Positions 52,888-64,000 of a stretch of 64,000 bases of DNA are shown here, piece by piece; positions within the stretch are counted from its first letter, which is position 1, and each line of letters opens with the position of its first letter. This DNA comes from Vigna angularis (lineage: Eukaryota > Streptophyta > Magnoliopsida > Fabales > Fabaceae): contig NC_068980.1 of assembly GCF_016808095.1 (NCBI RefSeq), forward strand, positions 620,001-684,000, in the 5' to 3' direction. The position numbers and the translations under genes are program-made. Below the pieces are notes generated by a model that saw only the letters and a program-made list of their open reading frames with translations, was not told the DNA's origin and ran no database searches.

Positions 52888-55865
52888 TCTATGCGCTTGT
52901 TCCAAGCCCTAGGGGCTTGCCTCAGTCCATATAACGCTTTCCTCAGCCTGTATACACGATGTTCCTTTCCTTTGCTAATGAATCCTGGTGGTTGCTGGAT
53001 ATACACCTCTTCCTCCAACGGACCATGCAGGAAGGCAGACTTCACATCTAGTTGAAACAGTGACCAACACATTGCACATGCCACTGCTATCACTAGTCGA
53101 ATGGTTTCCATTCGTGCCACCGGAGCAAATACCTCAGTGAAATCCAGTCCCTGCCTCTGGAGAAAACCCTTAGCCACAAGTCTGGCCTTATATTTTGAAA
53201 CCGATCCATCAGGCTTCAGTTTTCGTTTGAACACCCATTTTACTCCAATACTCTTCTTCCCAACAGGGAGATCAACAAGCTGCCAGGTTTGATTCTTCTC
53301 TATGGATTCGATTTCTTCCATCATAGCGTTCCGCCACACAGCTTCCTTCAACGCCTCCGATTCGTTTATGGGTTCTGCCCCAGCCAGCAAAGCCATGTGC
53401 ACCAAATCCCCTTCATCGCCTATCTGTGCGTCTGAGTAGATCTCACAATCGTCAAACCTCTGCGGTTGCACTCGCTGCCTTCTTGGTCTATCAGATTCAT
53501 CACATTGATCATGATGCCTGTCCTCCGACATTGTTGTTGATTCCACTGCGATAGGGTTGTCCTCACCTTCCGCCATTCTGGCTTTCACCAAGCTGATACG
53601 CTTGTGATTCCAGTCCCAGCATCTGTCTTCCATGATCACCACATCTCTACTCAGAGTGACTCTCTCTTCAATTGGATCAAAGAGTTTATACGCGCCAGTG
53701 GGATGATATCCGATGAGCACCATAACTCTGCTCTTATCCTCCAACTTAGATCTCTTCTGATCTGGGACATGCATATACGCAAGTGATCCGAACACCTTCA
53801 AATACCCAACTGTCGGTTTCTCACCGCTCCACACTTCAAGTGGCACTTTACCCTCTAGTTTCTTCGTGGGACACCTGTTGAGAAGGTGAACAGCTGTAGA
53901 GACTGCCTCTCCCCATAGCTTCCGTGGCAGTGATTTCTCCTTCAACATGCTTCTTGCCATGTTAAAGATTGTTCGATTCCTCCTCTCAGCAAGCCCATTA
54001 TGCTGAGGAGTGTATGGGGCAGTGACCTCATGTGTAATTCCATTCAACTGACAGTGACTTTCAAAAGTCGTAGACGTGTATTCTCCTCCACCATCTGTTC
54101 TCAGTATCTTCAATAGCTGTCCGCTTTCCCTTTCAACATGTGTCTTGAAGCGTATGAATGTTTCAAGTGCATCACTCTTCGCCTTGAGTAAGTAAACCCA
54201 AATCATTCTGCTAAATTCGTCGACAAACGTGATGAAATACCTGTTCCCAGCAATTGTAGGCACTTCAATTGGACCACAAATGTCAGAATATACAACTCCC
54301 AAGCAGGCCTTTGCTCTCATCTTCAATTCCGCTTTGAAGGGCTTTCGTGTCTGTTTCCCAGCAATGCATGTTTCACACTCTCTTCTTGGTAATGCAATCT
54401 TGGGCAAACCATGAACCATTTCTTTCACGTTGAGTTGTTGTAGGCTCTTAAAGTTCAGATGGCCAAATCTTAAGTGCCACAACCAGCTTTCCTCATCGAC
54501 TTTCATAGAAACCATGCACTCAGAACTTTCAACTGCTTCTAGGCTGACTTGAAAGGTTCTGTTCTTGGAGATCTTGCATCTCAAGATCAGATTCTTATCA
54601 TTATCAAAGAGTTCGACTTTGTCATTCTCCATCACTACCTTGAACCCCTTTTGGATCAATTGTCCAACACTTAGGAGATTGCACCTCATGTCTGGAACAA
54701 ACAGCACACCTGTGATCACAGCATGCGATCCATTCTTCCTCCTAATCACAACATCTCCCATGCCTTCAACTCTCAAGGTACTATCATCAGCGAACTTGAC
54801 TTTACTTTTCTTCGAGTCATCAAAGTTGATCAGCCAGTCCAGATGACATGTCATATGGTTCGAGCACCCAGAATCAAGATACCACATGTCGTTTTGAGAG
54901 TTGGAGCCTTCACCTGACGTTGTCACCATCAGAGTTAGAGGTTCTGAATCTGAATCCTCTTGAGCGACATTTGCTTCCTTAGACTGATATTGCTTTTGTT
55001 TCCCTTCATCTGCATGGCACTCTGATGCAAAATGCCCGTACTTGTTACAGTTGAAACATTTTATGTTTCTTTTATCCCTTTTTGAATGATGGCTTTTCTC
55101 TTCCTTTCCACCTTTCTCCATTGACGTAGACCCATTCTCAGTCTTGTCTTTATCAAACTTCCAATTCCCCTTTGATCGTTTCCCTTTCCACTTCTTGGTT
55201 TTCTTCTTTTCATCATGCTTGGAGTGGTGCACTTTCAGCGCCTGTTCATCGTTCTTGGCTGGGTTTCTGTCAGCCATTCTCATTTCATGGGCTTCCAGCG
55301 AGCTTTGAAGCTCTTCAACCTTCATCTTTGAGAGATCCTTCGACTCTTCTATCGCAACCACAATATAGTCGAACTTCCGTGGCAGCGATCTCATGATCTT
55401 CTCCATAATCATCAGATCATTGATAACTTCCCCACACCCTTTCATATGGTTCGTGAGAGTGAGTACCTTATTGAAGTATTCGCCAACCCTGCCGCTGTCC
55501 TCCATCTGCAGTAACTCATACTGTCTTCTAAGGGTTTGAAGCTTCACTTTCTTGATCTTCTCCCCTCCTGTGTGACAACGTACAAGTGTACTCCAGGCTT
55601 CTCTGGCAGTACTGGCATTCTGAATCTTCTCAAAGTGGGCATCATCAACGCACTGGTGAATGATGAAGAGAGCCTTGTTATCCTTCTTTTTGAACGCAGC
55701 TTTCTGTCCTTCAGTTGCACCCTCGCTGGGCTCACGGTCATCACCTTCAATAACGTCGCTCACGTCTTGAAACTTGAACAACACCCTCATCTGTGTGCTC
55801 CATCTCGTCCAGTTCTTATCCGTGAGGATTGGAAGGTTTGCAGTGGAAAGATCACTCCCCGCCAT
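52888..55865 (-). pseudogene. Copia gag-pol, N-terminal part (gag to RT)
   Basis: Starts at ATG 55865 ([13 protein letters not shown]); the longer frame upstream has only a TTG. In order: gag (to about residue 240), zinc knuckle [14 protein letters not shown] (about 270), protease with [12 protein letters not shown], pre-integrase [11 protein letters not shown], integrase with DxxG and TDGGGEYTS then a [11 protein letters not shown] motif, and the first half of RT ([54 protein letters not shown]). The frame is open throughout until the solo LTR interrupts it after RID. Beyond that, the ORF reads LTR sequence. Confidence 0.93.
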
Positions 55866-56137
55866 TCTTCTTGCTTCAAGATCCAACAAACCCTACACAC
55901 GCTGTGTTCTTGGTTTTCTTGAGACGCAACCTTAGGCTCCCACGTAACCTCGCTCTGGATACCAATTCTGTTGGAGAAATTGGAAGAGAAAATGAAGAAT
56001 AAAGAGTCTGTTATTATTAAACTGAAGAGTAATGTTGCTTATATACAGTGTGCATAGAATATAACCGTAAAGCAACAGACAAAATGATGAAAGTGCAAGC
56101 TATTAAAGTTGTTTGACTTGACTTTCTCAATACATAT

Positions 56138-56830
56138 ATGTTATTTTTATGGTTCTAGTTTGTTCTTTTGCGGAACCATTCGGTTTTTACCACTAAGTTT
56201 CCATATACATGTGTTGTGGCGTGCTTTTATTTTTTTTTGAGTCTTTCTTCATATATTTGGTTCTGTTTTAATGTCATTTTTGGGTTATTTTTTATTTTTA
56301 ATTCCATCCATGTTGTCTAGAGTCATGTGTAGTCATTTTTATGTCATTTTCTCTTAGTTCGGGCTTTGCAAAAATCATAAAAAAATATGTCCCATTGGGA
56401 TTTCGAAATTACAGTATATACATCCATTTGAGTGCTTTTTTATTTCATATTTGAGTTCATGCTTGTCATTAGATCATTGTCAAGTTCTTAGAGTTAAGTT
56501 TCTCTTGTGTTTCTTTGAGTTTCATGCTCTATTTTTGATTCTAGTAAGATTTCTTCCATTTTTTTTCTTTGAGTCATGAACTTTGAGCTACCCAAACAAA
56601 TTGTCCAGATCTAATTTGTGTTGAAAAACAAAAGTGTAGACAAAAGTAAAAAGCCAAAGTAAAAAAAAAAAAAAGTAAAAGTACAAGCAAAAGCAAAAGT
56701 GAAAAAAAAAAGTTACTTTGACTTGAGACTTTGACATGAGACTTTACCATGACACTTGGAGATGATACTTGGACATAATACCTTGACATGACAAGTGACA
56801 CACAATTCATTTATTTTCTCAAATCATTTC
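56138..56830 (+). mobile_element. Ty3/gypsy remnant, right part: leader
   Basis: Continuation of the 5' leader split by the Copia insertion: T-rich, with TTTTGCGGAACC near the start and a tract of AAAAGTAAAAG/CAAAAGC words around 56640-56710. No gag ORF is left. The right boundary is a guess; composition becomes ordinary AT-rich by about 56830. Confidence 0.5.
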
Positions 56831-57612
56831 AATGTTTCATAAAGTGTTAAACCTTTGGGGTTGATTTAGGTGTAATTTTTTAACTGGATTATGAAGTTAG
56901 ATGAATAAATTTGTTTGTTCTTTTGATTTTTGTTGTGATTTTGTTTTATCTGTCTTTTGCTTATTAATCAAGTAAAAATAATGAATTTTAAAGTTAGCAC
57001 GATATTAAATCTATTGTCAATAATATGAGTATAATATGAGTATAAGAGTTTTCAATTTTAATTGATAACTTAATTTAATTAAAGTTATAAAATTTCATAT
57101 GATTAAATGATTTTTTTTTCAATAATTAAAAATGTATTTTGATTAGAGATAAAAAAGTAGATAACAAAAATAAAAACTAAATAAGTATTTAAACTTAAAA
57201 AAAGTTCAATAGAATTAGACGACAAAAACTCTATCCATACATTTTTCAAATATAGATTCAATCAAAACAAAATTTTAGATAAAAACTAAAGGAATATTTA
57301 AACTTAAAAGAAAAGTTAATACAATTAGGAAAGAATAAAAATATAATTAATCCTGTATAAAAATATAAAAAACACATTTTTTTTCCTTCAATTCAGCTGA
57401 TAGAATTATAGAATTATAAATTACAAAATAAAAATATAAAAAATTGAAAAATTAGAAAAATAGAAAATTGTAAAATATTAAAGTTATAAAGATGTAAAAT
57501 TATAACGTTTTAAAATCATAAAAATGTAATTTCAATGTCTATTGTAAAATAAGATATTTTATAATAACATTTAAAAACAGATAATTTAATATATAAAAAA
57601 AAACATATTAAT
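56831..57612. other. Intergenic, AT-rich
   Basis: No gene supported; runs of A/T-rich words with TATAAAAAT-type repetition. Confidence 0.55.
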
Positions 57613-57902
57613 TAGGGATGACAATGGGTCGGGTCGGAGCACAGATAGTGTCTACACACAACTCAACCCGACAAAAAAAAATTCATTCGCTATCCGACCC
57701 GCTATCCGCACGGATACCTGCTTAATTTTTTTATTTATTTTTTGGGTAGCATATATGTGCGGGTACGGATAGTCTAATACACGTACCCGACCCATTTATA
57801 AGCGGGTATTAAAAACTAGTTACCTATAACCCGCAAATACCAACTATTTGTCGCAGATTTTATCCGCGAATATCCGCTAGTGCAAACTTTTTTACCATCC
57901 CA
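57613..57902. mobile_element. hAT-like MITE
   Basis: Begins TAGGGATGACAATGGGTCGG and ends TTTACCATCCCA, so GGGATG/CATCCC are inverted. The inside has the GGGTCGGGT and ACCCGACCC words common to a widespread plant hAT-type MITE. The flanking octamers ATATTAAT (57605-57612) and ATATTGAC (57903-57910) agree at six of eight positions, consistent with a decayed 8-bp duplication. Confidence 0.7.
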
Positions 57903-58634
57903 ATATTGACATAGTTATTCAGATAAAGAAATTACAAAATAATAAACACAGTTAAACCATCCTCGTGTCAACAAACTTATTTATTTTGTCATATATGAAA
58001 ACATATTTATTAAACATGATGTCCCATTCAATTATATTTAATGTGAGGAGGTTTGGAAGATAAGTAAAGTGTTGTATTTGAATTTTACATCAATAAATAT
58101 AAATACTTCAATCAATGATAATTATATACTGTAATGCATAATGCTCTAAATATAAATGTCAATTTTATAATAATATGAACTTTTATTTACTTAAATAATT
58201 TTTTATTTGTTTTAATTCCAAATATAGTAGATTGGAGACATCAATAAAATTATTTTAAATGATATTTAAATTAAGATACTTAATATTGTTTTATAACAAA
58301 TCTCTATATTAATATTAAACTTTAAACTCTGTGTATAATAATATATTTTTATGTTTATTCTGTATGAACAAGTTGTAATTTGTTTTTAATTTTCCATTAG
58401 GATAAATGTATCAGCAACCCCAATATAGAAGCATGCTAGGTAGAAAATTACGATACCACCCAAAGGATTATAACTAGCTTTAACTTAAGAATATGTATTA
58501 AATAAATTTAGTAGTAAGTTTAATAACCTCTTGAAGAAATTAGGTAATAAATATATATTTGTAATAACGCTTTGAAGCTTCCATGGTTGGGTGAAGAGTC
58601 TCGAGTTGAAGTTGCAGCAAGAACAAAGCAGAGG
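57903..58634. other. Intergenic, promoter side of the EREX-like gene
   Basis: AT-rich. The last few tens of bases should be 5' UTR. No other feature supported. Confidence 0.5.
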
Positions 58635-61600
58635 ATGCATTGGTTGGGTCCAGACGTACCCGTTTTCGACCCAAATTTCAGTTACAATCACAATCCCTAC
58701 ACTTACGACGATGATCTCTTTCGAAACGACGACGCTCAGCGTAGTCTCAACAATGCCGTTGTGGCCCATCACCACGACGGAACCTCCCCGCTCCCCCTGG
58801 GTATGGATTGGAGCCCTCCGCCGCACGAATGGGCGGGTCGAAACACTGTTTGGCCACGTCATCCTCCCACCGGTTGGAGTTTCTGCGTCACGCTTCCCTC
58901 GTGGGTTACCGTTCCCCAACCGCCACCCTCTGATCCCGTCGTTGTTAGTATCTATATTATTCCTATAAGCACTTTCTCTCTAACGTTTATTTTATTTTAT
59001 TTTATTAACTTACTTAGGTTTTTTGTATGCAGTTTTTTAGGGTTCAAGTTGGTATACAATCCCCCGAAGCAATCACCACCACTCGATTGATATTACGCAG
59101 ATTTAGCGACTTCGTCAGTCTTTTTTCCGAAGTATGTGTGTTTTCAAGGCTTCACTCTTTTTTTTTTTTTTTTGCTATTTCCTTCAGTTGAGTAGAAGAA
59201 TTTCAATATTATTTTTTGGCAGCTGAAAAAGGAATTTGCTATGAAAAATCTGCCTCCACTTCCACCCAAAAAGATGCTCAGAATTAAAAGCCACGCTCTT
59301 TTGGAAGAGGTAGGTATATAGCTTAGTTTAGTATCATTGTAATGTTTGTCTATTTGACAAATGACTTAGTTCTGTGTAGTTTTATACTCATAAATTTTCG
59401 AATTTCAGCGACGGAGCTCACTAGCAAATTGGATCGAGAAGTTGCTATCCGACATTAATGTATCAAGAAGTGCCTCGGTGGCAATATTCCTTGAGCTAGA
59501 AGCTGCTGCTAGATCATGTGTGTCTTTTTTTCTTTCATAAACCTAAACATAGTAACGTTTTGTCATTTTATGTTCAGATTTGTAGGCATCTTTTCATTTC
59601 TTGAAAGATTATAATAAACGGTCCATCATGATGTTCCACAACCATTTCATACCCTTTTGCTGCTGATATATTGCAGCCTTCCATGAAGTCAACGAGCATC
59701 TGGATGAAACCTCTGCTAATAGAACTACACCTGCACAAATGTTCCAGGATAACTCTCCTGGTTCTGTAACAGCTCATGGTTCATCTGCTGCATCTGTTTT
59801 GGGCAATGATAAACTTTCTGAGCTGGGATCACCACAGCATGAAAGCGATAAGCATTCTGATCAAATCATGGATAATTTAACATCAGAGCATGGGTTAATT
59901 AATCAAAGTGAAACAGCTGTTGATCATGCCACATATGGCAAAGACTTTGTTAATAAGGAAAACAGTAGAGGCAAAGATGCTATAGCTCTCAACCTGGATG
60001 GAACTGTGTTTACACGCAACTTGAATGTTCATATTAAGAACCCCTCATTGGAAAGCATTGGAAATGACTTAAATTCTTTAAAGAATACTGAAACAACTAC
60101 GACCACTTTGGTTCAGGATGTTGCACACGACCTCATCGAGAGCCATGATGAAGCGTCCAGAAACTTGGACTTATTGTTGACTTTTCCGTTGGATGAGCGG
60201 CACAAATTAAGCAAAATTCTTAATACCCAGAAACAGAGACTAGTGACTGCAAAAGCAGATGTTGAAGATCTTATAGCAAGATTGAATCAAGAAATGGCTG
60301 CAAGACAATATCTTGTAACAAAGGTACGCAACATATGCTTGAGAGTTTTCTTTTGTTACTGAATTTTGAAATAGAGATTTTTGTTCGTGACATACTTTTA
60401 TTATTTCATCGAATGTGTTCAGGACAAATCTTTTTCCATTTGTATGACGTTTTTCTATCGCAGAATAATGTTGTTTCCCATCTCTTTAATTAAATGCTTG
60501 AATCAATGCGATCCATAGATTTATTGATGTGCTTATGGTTCATATTCAGCACATTGCCATTAGAAAATCAGAATTTCATGACTGATCTTTGTAGTTTACA
60601 GTCTGTCTAACACTCAATACTCCTCTTTGCCAGTACTGTACATCAACTCATCAAACTGCCATTACCAACCAAATTATCTTCCATGTTGGTCCTTATGGAT
60701 CAAACCTCTAATATTGTGCAGCAGTAAGCAAATGAATAACATGAATCACTTATGTTAATCTTTTGTTTTATATTTGAAGTCTGAAGAATAAGTTTATTCT
60801 TTGCATAATTAGATGAGGTTTGGGAAGACTTTATGTACGAATGAGTACATCAGCGGTAAGTATCGTCCACAGGATTTTAGGAAGTTCAAAATGTATGTTA
60901 GCGGTTTTTCAATCATAGAAGTCCATGATTTCCATTATCTTTGTTTCAGTTACTGTCAAATTTAACTTTCTATCAAAAAATATAAAAGTATCTGTTGAAT
61001 TTAACAACAAATCAATTAATAATGTTGTCAAGTTTCTTAATAGTTCCCATTCATTTTTCTCCGTAGATCTAACATTGGATAATGAAATTGGGAATAATGA
61101 TAGTATTAAAATTAAAGGCATCATATTATATTTTCTCTGCATTGGATAAATGAATTTTTGTAGATCTGAAAATTAAGCATTGGATTTTTTTATTTTGAAA
61201 TTATCTTCTTTTTGCGTGCTAATTGTGTTAAAGGAACGTATTTGCATTTAATAAAATTAATTAGGTTATATCTTTCTCCAGCTCAGGAGAGTGTTCTGGT
61301 AAATTTATGTTTATTGTATTTTTTTTAATAAATCTGACTGGTAATGAGTAGAGATTATTAGTTATTTTGGAACAAGTTCGCTCAGTGATGGAAAAATGAC
61401 AATCATTTGACTTGTAGGTCAAAGATTTGGAAGTTGAACTTGAAACAACTAGACTTAACTGCCAAGAAAACATGCAGCAAGCTGTTTTAGCTGAAAAGGA
61501 AAGGTTTACACAAATGCAGTGGGATATAGAGGAACTTCGGAGGAAATGCATGGAGACAGAAATGAAATTGAAGTTAGAAGAGGTATATTGTGATAGTTTA

Positions 61601-62986
61601 CTTTAGTCAGCATCTCTCGTCATTGCATTTTGTGGTGGGCTTTTAGTGAAAAGTTTACTGTTTTAGGATGAAAGGCTGCTAGCAGAATCTACAAAAGCTT
61701 CTGTCATTCAGGAGAAGCAAATGTTGCAGCAAGAACTAGATGTAGTTAGAGAACAACTTAAGAACTTGCTGAAACATCATGATGATTTTGAGATGAAATC
61801 AAAGACAGATATGAAGGTTCTAATCAAGGAGGTAAAATCCCTTCGAAGTGGTGAGTTAGATCTGAAGCAGCAACTCGGTGAATTGATCAAGGAGAAGTTG
61901 GATTTGGAGGTATAGTCTTTTCTGATTTTTTACGTTGCAATTAGTACTGAATGATTTTTTTTTATATACATTTAGACTAGGAAGGGGGTGAATAGACGCA
62001 TTTAATAATCAATTTTGACTAGTTCCTTCCAGATTATTTTCATTTTTTCCACAAAAAAAAAATGAAATTCTTTATTTCTTATCTTTTTTAATGAAAAAGC
62101 GTTTCAAATATGTTGGGATCCAATTGTTTTCATGGTATTGCTTTTACTCTTATTCAGAGAATTCTCCAGAAGGAAAAGCAAAGAATGGAAAATTCACATA
62201 ATGCTAATACAAAGTTGCTGCATGAGTGTGCAATCCTTCAGAACAGGCTTCGCGAGTGCAGTGTAAATTTCCTTGTTGAGGAGGAAGATAAGCTAAATAT
62301 AGACACTTCGCCATCTGATGCTCTAGATTTATTGGCTACATCAGATAATCGGATTGGTCTCTTGCTTGCAGAGGTATGATAAGCACCTTGGGCAACAATT
62401 TTGTCATTTGATATTTACTCCTGTTCTGGTTTTTATGCTATGCGTTAATGCATTATGCTTCTGTAAGTGATCGTCATTTTAGGTAATTGCGTTTAAAATC
62501 TATAATCTGTCACACTCTTGAAAATTATTCTACCTCCCCCTTCTCTAACTTGTATGGTAGCAACATCATTCGACATTGCACTCCATTGGCATCTCTTTTC
62601 ACGAGAGTCGTTAGCAATTATCATTAGGTTTATTCTTTGTGTACTGCATTTTGTCCTGCCCTACATAGCCTTCTCCCCCCTCTATACTCACTTTTTGGCT
62701 ACATGATGTTTGCAAATATGGGGAACAGGCACAGCTCTTAGCACAAGATGTAGAGGATGCTGTTGTTGCTGTGGAAGAGACCCGTGATACAACTACCGAC
62801 TGTATTGTGAAAACTTATGATGAATTGAGGAAGATGCTGGCACATATGTTTGTAGACAATGCCAGTTTAAGGAAACAAGTCAATTCGGTTATTCGATGTG
62901 CTCTAAATGCAAATGTCAATTCTGAAGAGGAAGGGGAAGAAATCCATTTACAAAAAACTGTTTTAAGCAAGTTCTTAGAAAAATAG
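58635..62986 (+). CDS. EREX: PX-domain endosomal Rab effector (EREX-like)
   Basis: Nine exons: 58635-58943, 59033-59131, 59223-59309, 59409-59517, 59677-60323, 61418-61582, 61667-61909, 62158-62373 and 62729-62986. All are GT-AG and give 710 aa, slightly shorter than Arabidopsis EREX. EREX proteins bind phosphoinositides on endosomes and act with RAB5-type GTPases in trafficking to protein-storage vacuoles. The N-terminus carries the family phrase [17 protein letters not shown] and [12 protein letters not shown]. The PX domain spans about residues 75-195, with LRRFSDF as the lipid-binding arginine region and LPPLPPKK as the proline loop. A polar linker follows, then long coiled coil (about 390-625; exons 5-8). 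The start is the ATG giving MHWLGPDVP; the frame upstream has no ATG. No broken residue seen. Confidence 0.94.
60324..61417 (+). other. Intron 5 of the EREX-like gene
   Basis: A 1094-bp intron. Around 60850-60880 it contains GTAAGTATCGTCCACAGG, a phrase like those in plant LTRs, so part may be decayed LTR sequence. Short ORFs of 74 and 77 aa on opposite strands here are not conserved domains. Confidence 0.4.
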
Positions 62987-63380
62987 TATGTCAATCCTAC
63001 ACAGTGTCGATTACTGAGTTACTCATGTTAGTTGTGGCCTATAATTTTTTGCACCTGTATCTTTTCATCACATTTAGTGAATAAGAAAATAAATGCTCTG
63101 CATGGTAGCACATCTATCAATCAATTATAATCTACGAATACAACTCGATCAATATAAAGAAAGCAACATAGCTTCTTTTTTTAATGATTGCTCTGTAAAC
63201 TAAATAAATAATATACACAGGGGAAATAATATAATTTTACAAGAACAGTTGCAAATATGCAGATGAGACATCCAACGCTGATTGAACTGCATAACATGAT
63301 CAACTAAGTCTAGTTGAAAAGAACTAAAATGTCTGACTATGGTAGGCAATGATTGTCAGCTCACAAGGCAATCGACTCAA
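62987..63380. other. Convergent 3' flanks of EREX-like and SRP54 genes
   Basis: About 390 bp holding both 3' UTRs; nothing else seen. Confidence 0.6.
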
Positions 63381-63944
63381 CTAATCACCGCCACCACCAA
63401 ACAATCCTCCCATTCCCATCATGTCTTTGGCAGATCCCATCTGCTTCATCAAGTTTTGTAACCCGCCCATGCCACCGATTTGTTTCAGCATCTGCGGAGG
63501 GAGGACTTTGCTCATGTGCTGGGCATTCATATTTCGGGATAGGGCACTCATTTCACCTTTCTTCGGTATTTTTAGTCCTTTCATTTTGCTCCATATTTTT
63601 GCAAGACGTTTGTACTCTTCCATCATCTCCATCACTTCCCTAATTTGACGACCTGCACCTCGGGCTATCCGCATGATACGTGATTCATTCATGAGCTTTG
63701 GGTTTGAACTATCCAACTCTGAAACGAATCAGCAATTAGTGGTTAGCACGGAGCGTATGTAATTCCAATGAGAACCTAAATCATGCATGCATATAAAGTT
63801 GATCACGACAGTAAAAACATAATGCCTGCCTTCGTTTGTCATTGAATCCATCATTGTCATGTAACGCTTGATTTTTGCCTGGCTTTCTTTCTCACGGCCC
63901 TTTGGCATTAATTCGGCACTAAATCCGGGAAGCATAGAAAATAC
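63381..63944 (-). CDS. SRP54: Signal recognition particle 54-kDa protein, C-terminal exons
   Basis: The last two coding exons, 63944-63830 and 63718-63381 (151 codons with stop); the rest lies beyond the window. They encode the end of the M domain, which binds signal peptides and SRP RNA in the cytosol: [16 protein letters not shown], then [20 protein letters not shown], then [19 protein letters not shown], and the Met/Gly-rich tail [19 protein letters not shown] ending [10 protein letters not shown]. Methionine-rich helices are typical of the signal-peptide groove. The intron between the two exons starts GC instead of GT (63829-63828) and ends AG, with the frame kept as NE-E-LD. The gene is the cytosolic type by sequence, not the chloroplast cpSRP54. 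Confidence 0.94.
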
Positions 63945-64000
63945 CTAAATCAACCGAGAAGTAAATTAAATAAAATAGCAACCATTATCAGTTGATTACA

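Larger units (their letters stand above)
50227..56132 (-). mobile_element. Young Copia retrotransposon, interrupted by a solo LTR
   Basis: The two LTRs are 164 bp each (50227-50390 and 55969-56132) and differ at one position (near 50259). The flanking duplication CATAT is perfect (50222-50226 and 56133-56137). On the coding (minus) strand the LTR starts TATTGAG and ends CCAACA. The purine tract CTTGAAGGGGAG adjoins the 3' LTR at 50391-50402. A GGTATCCAGAGC primer site (initiator Met, with one extra C) follows the 5' LTR. Gag-pol is full length except for a 1410-bp solo LTR at 51478-52887. Near-identical LTRs imply a recent insertion. It sits in the leader of the gypsy remnant. Confidence 0.93.

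Noticed and set aside
60909..61149. 74- and 77-aa ORFs within an EREX intron
   Set aside because: Overlapping on opposite strands, AT-rich, no conserved motif; best explained as intron or decayed LTR sequence.

Overview
This window is plant nuclear DNA. It is AT-rich between genes, and its genes are spread over many GT-AG introns. The proteins are typical of dicots (EREX-type PX protein, zinc-less FPG glycosylase, nodulin-like MFS carrier, calcineurin-B-like EF-hand protein, complex I 24-kDa subunit, cytosolic SRP54). The overall feel of genes and repeats suggests a legume, perhaps Phaseoleae; that placement is inference. I see no rRNA, tRNA, CRISPR array or organelle/bacterial operon.

Layout. 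1-3.9 kb: intergenic, AT-rich, with a small GC-rich island. 4.1-5.5 kb (+): intronless AVT6-like amino-acid transporter. 5.5-10 kb: intergenic with degenerate repeats. 10.05-10.65 kb (+): small SAM-domain protein, convergent with a three-exon nodulin-like/MFS transporter (11.16-13.81 kb, -). 14.6-15.7 kb: old, internally deleted Copia element. 17.8-18.5 kb (-): serine-rich protein with a large poly-Gln insertion. 19.96-21.70 kb: 5'-truncated Copia flanked by a 72-bp direct repeat. 23.5-26.4 kb (-): calcineurin-B-like gene, six exons. 27.8-31.1 kb (-): NDUFV2-type complex I subunit, ten exons. 31.9-33.2 kb (+): broken 2-oxoglutarate dioxygenase. 34.4-40.7 kb (+): FPG/MutM-type DNA glycosylase, ten exons, with a solo LTR in intron 6. 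42.6-44.6 kb (-): BED/hAT transposase-derived gene with a probable 5'-UTR intron. 48.2-56.8 kb: nest of retroelements. It holds a GC-rich repeat, then a Ty3/gypsy remnant (pol end, LTR, primer site and leader). That leader is interrupted by a young Copia element, which is itself interrupted by a solo LTR. 57.6-57.9 kb: hAT-like MITE. 58.6-63.0 kb (+): EREX-type PX protein, nine exons, convergent with the 3' end of SRP54 (63.4-63.9 kb, -), which runs off the window.

The genes do not form a pathway; they are unrelated housekeeping and transport loci. Exon boundaries were set by hand from splice consensus and an unbroken reading frame. They give complete proteins of 564, 175, 251, 397 and 710 aa for the five complete multi-exon genes. 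The most unusual content is in the mobile elements: three Copia elements whose LTRs begin TA rather than TG, a three-layer nest, and a truncated insertion with a 72-bp flanking duplication. I found no convincing undescribed gene system.
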